From: SZUA-442 sp963753185
GTDB taxonomy: Bacteria > Actinomycetota > Acidimicrobiia > Spongiisociales > UBA5794
Direction of reading: 5' to 3'
Assembly (NCBI GenBank): GCA_963753185.1
Contig: CAVWBO010000007.1
Span: 434,001-498,000 of the forward strand
DNA: 64,000 nucleotides
Part shown: positions 7,453-16,993 of the stretch, piece after piece
How the letters are laid out: each line of letters opens with the position of its first letter
Position numbering within the stretch: the first letter of the stretch is position 1
Translations under genes and position numbers: made by a program
The notes under the pieces: model-generated
What the model was told of the DNA's origin: nothing
The model's input: only the letters and a program-made list of their open reading frames with translations
Database searches by the model: none

Positions 7453-9489
7453 TCACGCGAGCGATGCCCGCCGCATGGCCATGGCATTGACAGCCACGAC
7501 GATGGTGGACACCGACATCAGGATCGCACCAACGGCAGGCGACATGACGATTCCGGCCGAGATGCCGACACCCAGCGGCCAGCGGAATCGCGACGACGTT
7601 GTACCCGGTCGCCCACACCAGGTTCTGAATCATCTTCGACCGTGTCAGCCTTGACAACCGCAGTGCCCTGGCGACGCCAAGGGGATCGTCATCGACCAGC
7701 ACGAGATCCGCCGACTCCAGTGCAACGTTGGTCCCAGCGCCGATCGCGACACCGAGATCGGCCTCGAGCAGAGCGGGCGCGTCGTTGATCCCGTCACCGA
7801 CGAAAGCCACGCGACCCTCCTCATGGAGGTCACGAATGATCCTGGCCTTCTCATCGGGTCGCACCCTCGCGAAGTACCGGTCGATGCCAAGCTCGGACGC
7901 AACCGTACGGGCCACGGCTTCTGCATCGCCAGTGACCATGACGGGCGTGATGTCCATCTCCATCAGCTCCGCTATGGCTTCCCGAGATCGGGTCCCGCAC
8001 CTTGTCTGCGAGGGTGATCACGGCAACCACCTTCCCTTCCCGCCCGAGTGCGACCGGTGTGTCTCCCCGACGATCTGGCTTGCGCAAGGACGTCGCGGAG
8101 ACGCTCGTCGAGACCCTCGAGGGTCTGCGTCGATCCACTCGGGCTTTCCCAGGGACCATTCGGTGCCATCGATCGTGCCTGTGATCCCCTCACCGGCAAC
8201 CGCCCTGACGTCCGAGGCCGTCACTTCCCTGACCGCCGAGTTCGGCCGCACCCTCGGTGATGGCCGCCGCGATCGGATGCTCCGAGTTCCGCTCGAGGGC
8301 TCCGGCGATCCTGAGCGCTTCGTCGTCATCTGCCACTGATGCCACAGCTGAGATCCCGAAGGTTCCCTCGGTGAGGGTCCCCGTCTTGTCGAAAGCGACG
8401 AACCGGATGTCCCTGCCGCGTTCGAAGGCCTCCCTGTTCCGCACGAGAACCCCGCTTCTGCGCGGCCATTCTCGTCGCGTTCGCCGTCACGAGCGGGATC
8501 GCCAGACCAGGGCGTGCGGGCAGGCGATGACAAGGACAGTGACCATCCGGGTTACCGCGAACGTCGGGTCGTCGTCGATCACAAGCCAGACAAGCAACGT
8601 CGGTACGGCGACGCCGATCGCGATCACCGTGAGCCAGAACGCAGCGCGGTCCGCAAGCGCCTGGTATCGGCTCCTCGACGTCTGTGCATCATCGACGAGA
8701 CGCATGATCTGGGACGAGCGCGGTGTCGTCGCCGACGCGGCTCACCTCGACCGTTACGACCCCTTCTCCGTTGATCGACCCACCCACCATCTCGGCCCCG
8801 GGTTCTTTCCCAACCGGCTTCGACTCACCTGTCAGGAAGGCCTCGTTCACCGAGGTGCGGCCCTCGATGACCGTGCTGTCGATCGGTACTTGCTCGCCCG
8901 GTCGCACGACAACCCGGTCACCGACCTCGAGGCTGGCGACCGCCACCTCGTCGGTCGAACCGTCAGGGCGAAGGAGGTGCGCGGTGTCCGGGACGAGGGT
9001 GGAGAGCTCGTGGAGCGCGGATGATGCGGACCGAACCGAGCGCATCTCCATCCAATGTCCGAGCAGCATGATGTCGATGAGCGTCGCCAGTTCCCAGTAG
9101 AACGGATCGCCGGGAAAGCCCAGGGTGACGGCGACCGAGTACCCGTATGCAACGGTTATCGCGATCGCGATCAGGGTCATCATCCCCGGCGTTCGGTCCC
9201 GCAGTTCGCGGAGCGAACCCTTCAGGAACGGACCGCCACCGTAGAAGTACAGGATCGTGGAGAGGATGGGTGTGACGAGCTCCGAGCCCGTGAAGGAGAT
9301 CGACTCGAAACCGAACCAATCCTGCATCGCCTCCGAGAAGTAGAGGATCGGGATCGTGAGGAGCACACTGATGAGCAGCCGGTCCCGGAACATCTCCGGG
9401 GAGTGCCCCTCATGCTTGTCGTGGCGCCCCGATCGGTCCTCGCCCGTGCCCTGATCCTCGATCTGATGATCGTGCATGTCGTGTGTCAC
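7453..9489 (-). pseudogene. copB: CopB-type copper-translocating P1B-ATPase, broken by eight single-base indels
   Basis: Reading the minus strand across frames reconstructs a complete heavy-metal ATPase of 676 residues. It has a His-rich N-terminus (HDMHDHQ...GRHDKHEGH), actuator TGES in FLTGESKPVG, the CPH membrane motif in VIACPHAL (typical of CopB-like rather than CopA-like pumps), DKTGT, SEHPIA, GDGINDAP and a final AMAMRRASLA. Frame breaks lie near 8714, 8509, 8454, 8237, 8128, 8068, 7988 and 7580: seven insertions and one deletion, which sum to a multiple of three. No motif is lost and no in-frame stop occurs between breaks, so sequencing error is as likely as true inactivation. Role if intact: export of copper (or silver) across the inner membrane. 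Confidence 0.85.
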
Positions 9490-9557
9490 GGAGATCCCTC
9501 CGACCGGAACCGGGTCGTGGCCGTAACATCGGGCGCCATGGGCGCCAGGAGGTCAAC

Positions 9558-9977
9558 GTGACTCGGAGAAGCGCAACCTGGATCGCGATCGGGGGACTCA
9601 TCCTGGTGATGGTCATCGCCGTCGTCGTATTCGGACCCGATCCGATGGATTCCGACGCCGGAACCGGAATCGCAGTCCAGGATCCGGACCTCGTAGCCGA
9701 GGGAGAGACGGTGTACCAGGCGGCGTGCGCGGCATGTCACGGTACTGACCTGCGGGGAACCGACCTTGGTCCGTCGCATCTGTCGATCGTCTATGAGCCG
9801 AACCACCACGGCGACGCAGCATTCGTCCTTGCTGCCGTCAGGGGCGTGACCGCACACCACTGGGACTTCGGTGACATGGCACCGGTCCCTGGTCTCGACG
9901 AGGACGACCTCGCCGCCGTCGTCGCCTACGTCCGCGAGAAGCAGCGCATCCACGGATTCGAGCCATACCCGCCCTGA
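9558..9977 (+). CDS. Membrane-anchored class I cytochrome c
   Basis: A 139-residue protein with one N-terminal membrane segment (about residues 8-26) followed by a single c-type haem domain. The haem site is CAACH (Cys57, Cys60, His61) and the likely sixth ligand is Met107 in GDMAPVPG. The GTG start has an excellent AGGAGGT 4-5 bases upstream. It is divergent from the copper ATPase. As a monohaem periplasmic/extracellular-side electron carrier it could feed a terminal oxidase or accept electrons from a periplasmic enzyme; the partner is not evident here. Confidence 0.88.
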   Translation: MTRRSATWIAIGGLILVMVIAVVVFGPDPMDSDAGTGIAVQDPDLVAEGETVYQAACAACHGTDLRGTDLGPSHLSIVYEPNHHGDAAFVLAAVRGVTAHHWDFGDMAPVPGLDEDDLAAVVAYVREKQRIHGFEPYPP

Positions 9978-10243
9978 TGACCGACACACGTACTCCGCGG
10001 TCGAGCCGCCAACGTCGATGTCCAGGATCGAGGCGACGGGGTCGAGCCTGGTCGGCCTGCCCGCAGCCGTGACGCTGGCACACTCGAGCACCAGCACCCC
10101 ACCGGAGTCGACGTGATGACGGCCGTACGTGTTCACGGCGAGCATGGCATCAGATCGTACCTGCTCGATCCGGTCGTATCAGCGCTGAACGTCTTCGTCG
10201 ACGGTACGGACCACCACCTCCCGACGCTGCGGAGCGTCTGTGG

Positions 10244-10933
10244 TCAGCCGATGCTCGCCACGAACCGCCGAAACATCGCTGATGCCCCGTTTGTGATCGG
10301 TGCAGCATGGCCGAAGCACGCGATCGCGAAGTCGTGCTCCGCCAACCGATTCAGGCTCTCATCAAACTGGGGCGTTGCGCGGTTCGGCCATCCGCGCCTG
10401 ACCTCCCCGCCCCTCGACCTCATCGCCGCGTCACCGACGAACAAGACCCCGCCGCTGCGATCCAGCAGGAAGCTGACATGCCCCGGTGTGTGCCCCGGAG
10501 TCCCGATGACGGTGATGTCCTCGGGAAGGCCGCCGATCGGCCCGGGTTCGACGCGATGGTCGACGCCGACCGGGGTGGCACGCGGCATCAGTCGAAACAC
10601 GGGCCGGATGAAGGGAACCTTGTCGACAAAGGGCGGGAGTGTCATGGGGACCTCACCCTCGACGGCTGGCGCATCCCCCGTCGAGGCGTAGACCTCCGCC
10701 TGCGATCCGTCACGTAGGTGTGCGAGACCACCCACGTGGTCGACATGGGCATGGGTGATCAGAATCGCTCTGACGTCGAGGATCGTTCGGCCGATTCCGT
10801 CGAGACCCTTCTCGATGGCGCGATGAAACCGTGGGAGGCCTGCATCGATGAGGACCACTCCATCGTCGCCGTCGACGATGAACGAGTTGACGCCCCTGGA
10901 CACCTGATACACGCCAACCACGATTCGCTCCAT
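10244..10933 (-). CDS. MBL-fold metallo-hydrolase
   Basis: A 229-residue metallo-beta-lactamase-fold protein. The metal-binding motif THAHVDHVGG, a second His in GTPGHTPGH, the Asp in FVGDAAM and the C-terminal His in CFGHAAP are all present. An open frame extends far upstream, but the ATG at 10933 follows a minus-strand TACGGT box by 6 bases and gives the family start MERIVVGVYQV. Substrate unknown; the closest general class is the glyoxalase II/lactonase-like set. It is divergent from the ceramidase-like gene through a shared 80-base promoter region. Confidence 0.85.
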   Translation of the reverse strand: MERIVVGVYQVSRGVNSFIVDGDDGVVLIDAGLPRFHRAIEKGLDGIGRTILDVRAILITHAHVDHVGGLAHLRDGSQAEVYASTGDAPAVEGEVPMTLPPFVDKVPFIRPVFRLMPRATPVGVDHRVEPGPIGGLPEDITVIGTPGHTPGHVSFLLDRSGGVLFVGDAAMRSRGGEVRRGWPNRATPQFDESLNRLAEHDFAIACFGHAAPITNGASAMFRRFVASIG

Positions 10934-10939
10934 CGGACC

Positions 10940-11009
10940 ACCGTACCGCACCCCCTCCGTTGATATGCGCTCGCGATCGAAGATGCGACTCCGCCGGCAT
11001 TCGTAGTAT
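10940..11009. promoter_or_regulatory. Divergent pair of leaderless promoters
   Basis: On the minus strand TACGGT (10945-10940) precedes the ATG of the MBL gene by 6 bases. On the plus strand TAGTAT (11004-11009) precedes the ATG at 11016 by 6 bases. Both fit -10 boxes that start transcription at the initiation codon. No convincing -35 boxes were seen. Confidence 0.55.
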
Positions 11010-11015
11010 CGGACG

Positions 11016-12020
11016 ATGCGCACCGAGTACCGCCCCACAGCGATCGCCGTGGGCGCGCTCGTCGTGTTCTTCGGCCTCTTCATCGTCGGTGGCCTGACGG
11101 GTTGGTGGGCGCCCGCAGCGAACGAACAGGCTGTCGGTGAGATCTCCCGCTGGTGCGAGCGCGTCAGCGGGGGCATCATTCGCGAGCCCGTCAACACCCT
11201 CGGCAACCTCGGGTTCGTCGTGTCGGGACTCGCAATGTTCGTTGCTCTCGCCCGCGACAGCTCACTCGGTGTCGCGCGACGCAACCGCTTCATCGGAAAC
11301 CAGCCGGTTGCCCTGCTGTATGCGTCGGCAACGGTGTTTCTCGGCCCGGGTTCGATGGTGATGCATGGCAGCCACACGTTCTTCGGCGCATGGATCGACA
11401 ACGTGTCGATGGTGGCGTACATCCTCGTGCCGTGGGTCTTGAACCTCGCGGCGCTCGGTAGGTGGCGTGATCGGACGTTCTTCGCTGTCTACGCCTCGGT
11501 GCTCGCGGCCTATGCCGTCGCGTACTGGGCATGGGGTCACGACCTGGGGATCGGGCTCGACCTGTTCGGCTTGTCCATTGCGTTGTGGATCATCTCGGAG
11601 GTCCTCTACCGCTTCTGGTCGTTACCTATGCGATACCTCTCGGGATTGGTCGGGTTCGTGGTCGCACTCGCTTTCGGCATCACACCGCTCGTGATGTTCG
11701 ACGAAGCCGGCCAGTACTGGTGGGTGGTGCTGTTCTGGCTGCCAGCGCTGCTCGCCACGCACCCATCGACATCACGACGCACGTACACGCCGTGGTTCTG
11801 GGCAGGTCTTGCGTCGTTCCTGCTGGCCTACGCCATCTGGACGACGGGTACCGGGGAGCACACGTGGTGCCGCCCGGACTCCCTCCTGCAGGCCCACGCC
11901 GCTTGGCATCTCCTCACGGCGCTGGCGACGTGGTTCTTCTTCCTGTTCCTGCGAACGGAGCACGGGAAGCACCCTACCCACCCTCGTTCGGCCGTCTCCT
12001 CGGGTTCCACGGCTTCGTGA
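11016..12020 (+). CDS. Ceramidase-like integral membrane hydrolase (CREST superfamily)
   Basis: A 334-residue protein with roughly eight to nine membrane segments. The motif set of alkaline ceramidases and the CREST superfamily is present in order: EPVNTLGNLGF after the first loop, the S-x3-H motif GSMVMHGSHTFFGAWIDNVSM with its Asp, and HAAWHLLTAL near the C-terminus; these His/Asp residues would hold a catalytic zinc. It probably cleaves an amide or ester bond in a membrane lipid. True substrate unknown. The 3' end overlaps the ndh gene by 47 bases in convergent orientation. Confidence 0.78.
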   Translation: MRTEYRPTAIAVGALVVFFGLFIVGGLTGWWAPAANEQAVGEISRWCERVSGGIIREPVNTLGNLGFVVSGLAMFVALARDSSLGVARRNRFIGNQPVALLYASATVFLGPGSMVMHGSHTFFGAWIDNVSMVAYILVPWVLNLAALGRWRDRTFFAVYASVLAAYAVAYWAWGHDLGIGLDLFGLSIALWIISEVLYRFWSLPMRYLSGLVGFVVALAFGITPLVMFDEAGQYWWVVLFWLPALLATHPSTSRRTYTPWFWAGLASFLLAYAIWTTGTGEHTWCRPDSLLQAHAAWHLLTALATWFFFLFLRTEHGKHPTHPRSAVSSGSTAS

Positions 12021-13257
12021 TCAGGCGGGCAGACCTCTGGTACGTGAGCCACGACCACCCCCAGCCGATCATGACGACCACGCGGCTCCGGAACCCGATC
12101 AGGTAGGCGATGTGGATCGACCACCAGAGCGTCCATGCGATGAAGCCCGAGAACTCGAACCTCCCGAGGCGTGCGACGGCGGAGCTGCGTCCGACCTGGG
12201 CGAGGGAACCCTTGTCCTTGTAGGTGAATGAGCCCCTTGGCCGACCGGCCAGATCGGCCCGGATAGCCCCTGCGACGAACCGTCCCTGCTGCACCGCTGC
12301 AGGAGCTACGCCGGGAACGACCGCGTCTCCCTGGCGGACGTGCGCGAGGTCGCCGATCACGAACACGTTGCGATCGGGACCGATCGAAAGGTCGGGCTCC
12401 ACGTACACCCTGCCCGAGCGATCGAGGTCAACACCGAGTCCACCACCGAGCGACGAGGCCTCGACACCGGCCGCCCAGAGGACGCACGAGCTGTCGATCC
12501 GTCCAGTACTGGTATCGACGCCGGAATCGTCGATGCCCGTCACCATCGTCGAGGTCCTCACATCGACATTGAGCTGTTCGAGCTGGCGATGCGCCTTCGC
12601 CGAGAGCCTCCTCGAATAGGTGCCGAGGATGCGATCGGCGCCCTCGACGAGGATCACCCTCGCCGAGGACGGATCGATCGATCGGAAGTCCTTGGCCATG
12701 GTCCTGGTGGCGATCCCTGCAATCGCACCGGCGAGCTCCACACCCGTCGGTCCCCCACCGATGACGACGAAGGTCAGCAGGCGTCTTCGCTCATTGGGGT
12801 CGTGGGAGCGCTCCGCCTCCTCGAAGCGGAGGAGGACGCGCCGACGAATCTCGGTCGCATCCTCGATGGTCTTGAGACCGGGAGCGTGCTGTTCCCACTC
12901 GTCATGGCCGAAGTACGAGTGGGACGCGCCGGTGGCAAGGACCAGGTATTCGAATTCGATGGGATCGGGCCCGGTCACCTGCACCGTTTGCCGTTCCAGG
13001 TCGACGGCCGTGACGTCACCGAGGAGGACCTGAGCATTCGACTGCTTGCGAACGATCGACCTGATGGGAAACGCAATGTCACCTGGGCTCAGACCGGCGG
13101 TCGCAACCTCGTACAGCAGCGGTTGGAACACGTGGTGATTTCGGCGATCGATAAGCGTCACGGAGACATCGGCGCCTGCCAAACCCTTGGCTGCCTCGAG
13201 ACCTCCGAACCCGCCACCCACGATGACGACTCTGACAAGGGATTGCTCGGGCACCAT
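11974..13257 (-). CDS. ndh: Type II NADH dehydrogenase (FAD-dependent NADH:quinone oxidoreductase)
   Basis: A 427-residue two-dinucleotide-fold flavoprotein. FAD site VIVGGGFGGLEAA at the N-terminus, NADH site VVIGGGPTGVELAG near residue 160, and the closing FAD motif VFVIGDLAHV near residue 300. LYEVATAGLSPGDIAFPIR is typical of NDH-2. A hydrophobic amphipathic stretch at the C-terminus (WTLWWSIHIAYLIGF) would bind the membrane. Transfers electrons from NADH to quinone without proton pumping. ATG at 13257 or the next codon, GTG at 13254; the latter lies 6 bases after a TACCAT box. Confidence 0.9.
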   Translation of the reverse strand: MVPEQSLVRVVIVGGGFGGLEAAKGLAGADVSVTLIDRRNHHVFQPLLYEVATAGLSPGDIAFPIRSIVRKQSNAQVLLGDVTAVDLERQTVQVTGPDPIEFEYLVLATGASHSYFGHDEWEQHAPGLKTIEDATEIRRRVLLRFEEAERSHDPNERRRLLTFVVIGGGPTGVELAGAIAGIATRTMAKDFRSIDPSSARVILVEGADRILGTYSRRLSAKAHRQLEQLNVDVRTSTMVTGIDDSGVDTSTGRIDSSCVLWAAGVEASSLGGGLGVDLDRSGRVYVEPDLSIGPDRNVFVIGDLAHVRQGDAVVPGVAPAAVQQGRFVAGAIRADLAGRPRGSFTYKDKGSLAQVGRSSAVARLGRFEFSGFIAWTLWWSIHIAYLIGFRSRVVVMIGWGWSWLTYQRSARLITKPWNPRRRPNEGG

Positions 13258-13304
13258 CAGATGGTACGCAACGAGGGCTCAGGTCATCACGGAGGCTGTA
13301 CCGA

Positions 13305-13505
13305 TCACCGAACGGTGCTCGGAAAGATGGCTCCGTCCAGCTTGGAGGCCGCATCTGCGAGCCTCATGTCGTTCAGGTACTCCATCTTGTGATAACCCTC
13401 GAGATGCTCGATGGCCTTCGCGCGGGCCTCCTCGAGGGACTCCTCGGTGACCTCGTGGCTGCATCCGGGAACGATGCGATTGCACACGTAGGTGAACATG
13501 GGCAT
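13305..13505 (-). CDS. DUF1059 family small protein
   Basis: A 66-residue protein of the DUF1059 type: a short N-terminal beta strand with Cys (FTYVCNRIVPGCSHEV), then a helix EEARAKAIEHLEGYHKM. These small proteins are widespread in actinobacteria and archaea and have no established function; the two Cys and the His suggest metal binding. The start ATG has an AGGAGA-type site just upstream (about 13507-13513 on the minus strand). It stands alone between ndh and hmuV. Confidence 0.8.
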   Translation of the reverse strand: MPMFTYVCNRIVPGCSHEVTEESLEEARAKAIEHLEGYHKMEYLNDMRLADAASKLDGAIFPSTVR

Positions 13506-13568
13506 CTCCTTCCGGGTCTCCGGTGTCGACGCACATTACAGGACAGATCCTCCGACGTCACGAAGCGG

Positions 13569-14345
13569 TCACGTGACGATCACCAGCGGGCAGTTGCGGG
13601 TCGGGTGCTCCACGACGGTCATCTCCTGGCCGTAGACCGCCTCGAGGAGGTCAGAACGCAGGACCTCCCTCGGGGTCCCCGTGGAGGCGATTCGCGCATC
13701 GGCCATCACGACCACCCGGTCCGCGTAGTACGCGGCTGCGTTGAGATCGTGCAGCACCGCGATCACACAGCTCCCTTCGTCGGCGATGCGGCGTACCTGT
13801 GCCAGCACCCTCTCCTGGTGCGCGACGTCGAGCGCCGTGGTCGGTTCGTCGAGTAGGACCACGGGGGCGTCCTGCGCGAGGATGCGCGCGATCACCACCC
13901 TCGTCTGCTCACCACCACTCAGCGTCGCGAAGATGCGTCGTGCGAGGTGATCTGTCTCGGTCCGCTCCATCGCTCCCTTGATCGCACGAGCGTCTGCCTC
14001 CCTGGAGGCTTCGGGGTCGCTTCGATGGGGGTACCTGCCCATCTCGACGACGGCCACCGCCGTGAACGGGATGTCGCTCCGTCCCCCATGGCGCATGACC
14101 GCGCGCACGTGTGCGAGTTCCCCTGGAGTAGACGCAACCGTGTCGAGCCCGTCGACGAGGACCCTTCCCTGCTGCGGTTCGAGGTCGCCAGCGAGGATCC
14201 TGAGCAGCGTCGACTTGCCAGCACCGTTCGGACCGCACAGGGCGATCAGCTCACCCCGCCTTCCTTCGAGATCGACACCGTCGACGAGGACGGCGCCATC
14301 GACCGCATAGGTGACGCCCACGGCGGTGAGGATCGCTTCAGACAT
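13569..14345 (-). CDS. hmuV: Haem ABC transporter ATP-binding protein
   Basis: A 258-residue ABC ATPase of the FecE/BtuD/HmuV type. Walker A GPNGAGKST, Q-loop region, signature LSGGEQTRV and Walker B VVLLDEPTTALD are intact. The frame runs upstream, but the ATG at 14345 has GAGGAGG 4 bases before it and overlaps the permease stop by eight bases. It powers haem import through HmuU. Genes hmuT-hmuU-hmuV overlap end to start, so the three are made together. Confidence 0.88.
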   Translation of the reverse strand: MSEAILTAVGVTYAVDGAVLVDGVDLEGRRGELIALCGPNGAGKSTLLRILAGDLEPQQGRVLVDGLDTVASTPGELAHVRAVMRHGGRSDIPFTAVAVVEMGRYPHRSDPEASREADARAIKGAMERTETDHLARRIFATLSGGEQTRVVIARILAQDAPVVLLDEPTTALDVAHQERVLAQVRRIADEGSCVIAVLHDLNAAAYYADRVVVMADARIASTGTPREVLRSDLLEAVYGQEMTVVEHPTRNCPLVIVT

Positions 14346-15366
14346 CGCGCCTCCTCGCGATGAGCCACAGGAAGACCGGTCCCCCGATCGCAGCTGTGAT
14401 GAGTCCGACCGGGATCTCGACCGGCTCGAGCAGCGAGCGGGACGCCAGGTCGGCGAGGACGACGAAGGCACCTCCGCTGACCATCGATGCGGGCAGCAGG
14501 TGCCGATGACCCTGTCCGACGATCGGTCGCATGAGGAATGGGATGAGGAGGCCGACGAATGACACGACTCCGACCGCTCCCACCGTCGCTCCGACGGCGG
14601 CCCCGCAGCCAATGAGGGTCATCGTGGTGACGAGCTCCGTGTCGACCCCGAGATGCCGCGCCTCGCTGTCGCCGAGAGCGAGGACATCCAGGCTGCGGGT
14701 GGCGGTCAGCAGCCCGATGGTCGCAACGATGAGAAACGGGACAGCCGTCCAGAGTGTGCGCCAGGTGGCGCCCGAGAGGCTCCCGAGCAGCCAGAACTCG
14801 ATGGGCGGGACCGAGGCGCGGTCCGATCCGAAGACGATGAACCCGACCCATGCAGAGAGGGCTGCGCCAAGGGCCACGCCCGAGAGGATCACCCTGGAGG
14901 GGTCGATCGACGCACGCCTCGCGAGGCCACGGAGGGCGAACGCGGTGACGACGCCGGCGAGGACACCGCCAGCGATCGCGCCGCGAACACCACCCGCCGA
15001 GGCGCCCAGCGCCGCACCGATCGCCGCCCCCGGTCCGATCCCGAGGAGCTGGGGATCGGCGAGGTCGTTCCTGAGAAGACCCTGCAGCACCGCTCCCACC
15101 AGACCGAGGCTCGCGCCGACGGCGAAACCGACGAGCACCCTCGGCACGCGGATGCCCCACACGACGGCCTCGGCTCTGCTCGTCTCATCGGTGAGTCCCA
15201 GCTTTCCGGAGAGCACGGCGACGACCTCGCCCATGGAGACGTCGACTGCACCCAGCACGAGCGATGCGAAAGCTGCGAGCAGCGCCACGAGCGCAATGGA
15301 TGGCCAGAACCATCGCCGTCGGGCCCGGTAGGGGTCGGCTGATCTCAGCCAGGTGTCGTCACTCAC
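14338..15366 (-). CDS. hmuU: Haem ABC transporter permease (FecCD family)
   Basis: A 342-residue permease with about ten membrane segments in the BtuC/FecCD fold. Family blocks GIRVPRVLVGFAVGASLG and LGIGPGAAIGAALGAS are clear, as is the GHRHLLPASMVSGGAFV region near the C-terminus. Starts with GTG in a GTGA overlap with the hmuT stop. Together with HmuT and HmuV it forms an importer for haem or another iron chelate; haem is inferred from the HmuT sequence type. Confidence 0.88.
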   Translation of the reverse strand: MSDDTWLRSADPYRARRRWFWPSIALVALLAAFASLVLGAVDVSMGEVVAVLSGKLGLTDETSRAEAVVWGIRVPRVLVGFAVGASLGLVGAVLQGLLRNDLADPQLLGIGPGAAIGAALGASAGGVRGAIAGGVLAGVVTAFALRGLARRASIDPSRVILSGVALGAALSAWVGFIVFGSDRASVPPIEFWLLGSLSGATWRTLWTAVPFLIVATIGLLTATRSLDVLALGDSEARHLGVDTELVTTMTLIGCGAAVGATVGAVGVVSFVGLLIPFLMRPIVGQGHRHLLPASMVSGGAFVVLADLASRSLLEPVEIPVGLITAAIGGPVFLWLIARRRDV

Positions 15367-16379
15367 CCGGCGATGATGGCATAGAGATCGGTGACGAACT
15401 CGGCGAGCGCCTGGCCTGCTCGCGGACCGAGGTTGAAGAAGTACGCCTCCTCGTAGGTGAGGAAGGCGCCGTTGCGACCGGCCGGGGTCTCGGCGACGCC
15501 GGGAATCTCGAGGAGTGCCTCGAGGCCGCCGAGGCTCTCGATCCCAGACTGCGGAAGCACGATCACGTCGGGCGCCGCCGCGATGAGGGCCTCGGGTGTG
15601 ACCGTGATGGGCCCGGTACCGAGTTCGGCGCCCGCATCGATAGCCCCGGCCCCCTCGATCATGGCGTTCGTCGGAAGGTCGTCACCGAAGACGAAGAGCA
15701 GCGAAGGCCCCCTGATGTAGAGGAAGACGACCCTGGGCATCGACCCTGCTTCGTCCGCGGCCTCCTGTGCGGCGACGATCTCGGACATGACGTCGTCGGA
15801 GAGGGCACGGCCCTCATCCTCGACACCGAGGATTCGTGCGACGGTGTCGATCTTCGTCCCGACTCCGTCGAGTGTCGTCTCGTATGGGAGGATCACGACC
15901 GGGATGCCGGCACTTCGCAGCTGCTCGATCGTCCCGGCAGGTTCGATCGTCTCGTCGCCGATGACGAGGGTTGGCTCGTACCTGAGGACCGCCTCGGCGT
16001 TGAGCGCCTGGCCGAAGCCGACGTTGCCGCCGTCTGCTTTCAACTGCTCTGCGTCGGGGGGATACGTCGTCGTGATGTCCACGGCGACGACCTGGTCGCC
16101 GAGACCGAGTGCGAAGATGACCTCCGTGATGTCCCCGGTGAGCGACACGATGCGGGACGTGTCACCGATCTCGGTGGTGACGCCATCAGCTCCCGTGAAC
16201 GTGCCATCGAACGGCTTCGTGGTGGAGGTTGCGGGGGTCGAGACGATCGTCGCGTCCGTACCGGAACCTGCAGGTGTGGCCGTTCCGCCCGTGCCCGAAC
16301 ACGCAATCGCGCCCAACGCGCACATCGTCGTGAGGGCGACACCTGCGAAGCGCCTCACAGTCCCTGCCCCTTCATTCAT
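15363..16379 (-). CDS. hmuT: Haem-binding lipoprotein of ABC importer
   Basis: A 338-residue class III substrate-binding protein. The lipobox GAIAC gives a lipid-anchored Cys at about residue 27, followed by a Ser/Thr/Gly linker; two Rossmann-like lobes then follow (RIVSLTGDITEVIFALGLG, and RVVFLYIRGPSLLFVFG). This pattern is that of haem/hemin binding proteins such as HmuT. The ATG at 16379 is chosen because it immediately precedes the positively charged signal region; an in-frame extension upstream lacks one. It directly follows another lipoprotein gene with a 25-base gap. Confidence 0.85.
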   Translation of the reverse strand: MNEGAGTVRRFAGVALTTMCALGAIACSGTGGTATPAGSGTDATIVSTPATSTTKPFDGTFTGADGVTTEIGDTSRIVSLTGDITEVIFALGLGDQVVAVDITTTYPPDAEQLKADGGNVGFGQALNAEAVLRYEPTLVIGDETIEPAGTIEQLRSAGIPVVILPYETTLDGVGTKIDTVARILGVEDEGRALSDDVMSEIVAAQEAADEAGSMPRVVFLYIRGPSLLFVFGDDLPTNAMIEGAGAIDAGAELGTGPITVTPEALIAAAPDVIVLPQSGIESLGGLEALLEIPGVAETPAGRNGAFLTYEEAYFFNLGPRAGQALAEFVTDLYAIIAG

Positions 16380-16404
16380 GAGCGTTCCTACGCGTTCCCC
16401 AGCC

Positions 16405-16929
16405 TCATGGGCACCCGACCCTGGCTGAGGCCATGATCTCGCAGAAGAACTCGCGCGTGACCTGCCACCCGGCGTCCGTGCGGACAGCGTCGCCCTCGAG
16501 GTCGGAGTACGCAGGATTGCCGCCAAACAGGAACGCGTAGATCACCCGCGCCTCATCACCGTCGACGCCGACCTCGTCCGCACGAAGCTGGATCCCCCCG
16601 AGTGCCTCACCTGCTGCCTCGTAGGCGACGACGGTGTCCTCGAGGCCGGCCAGATCGGTGACGAACGGGCTCTTCTCCTCGAAGGTCGTGGTGCTGTCGA
16701 AGACGACCAGGTAGGCCTCGACGATCGCGTCCACGTCCTCGTCCTCGCCAGGGACGACGGGAGCAGTCGGGATCCCTGCGGACGTGGTCGTCGTGGTCTC
16801 CGCGATGGTGGTCGTGGTCTCCGCGCCCGTTGTAGTCGTCTCGGAATCCGCTCCGGATCCGTCGTCACTGCCACAGGCACTCGCCACAAGGGCGACGAGC
16901 AACACGGCCATCGCAAGGGTCGATCTCAT
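16405..16929 (-). CDS. Thr-rich linker lipoprotein with NTF2/Mtb12-like domain
   Basis: A 174-residue lipoprotein: signal and lipobox ending ALVASAC, then a Glu/Thr-rich linker with runs of Thr, then a domain from about residue 65 (VDAIVEAYLVVFDSTTTFEEK... ending WQVTREFFCEIM). The layout matches the small NTF2-like secreted antigens of mycobacteria (Mtb12-like), though the assignment is from pattern only. GAGGAG precedes the ATG. It leads the operon into hmuTUV, so a role in haem capture is possible but unproven. Confidence 0.65.
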   Translation of the reverse strand: MRSTLAMAVLLVALVASACGSDDGSGADSETTTTGAETTTTIAETTTTTSAGIPTAPVVPGEDEDVDAIVEAYLVVFDSTTTFEEKSPFVTDLAGLEDTVVAYEAAGEALGGIQLRADEVGVDGDEARVIYAFLFGGNPAYSDLEGDAVRTDAGWQVTREFFCEIMASARVGCP

Positions 16930-16993
16930 GAGGTTTCTCCTCGGTCATGGGTCGAATCGTCCACGAACGTACAGGTGATCCGAGGCGACAGCA

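Noticed and set aside
9978..10243. Possible small minus-strand gene (start ATG 10145) downstream of the MBL gene, and an upstream in-frame TGA that might be read as selenocysteine
   Set aside because: The frame runs on antisense through the cytochrome gene, no SECIS-like hairpin or family match was seen, and both strands have similar codon bias. I see nothing firm in this stretch.
11974..13257. Sulfide:quinone reductase instead of NDH-2
   Set aside because: The sequence lacks the Cys pair of SQR and has the NDH-2 type NADH-binding and LYEVATAGLSPGDIA motifs.
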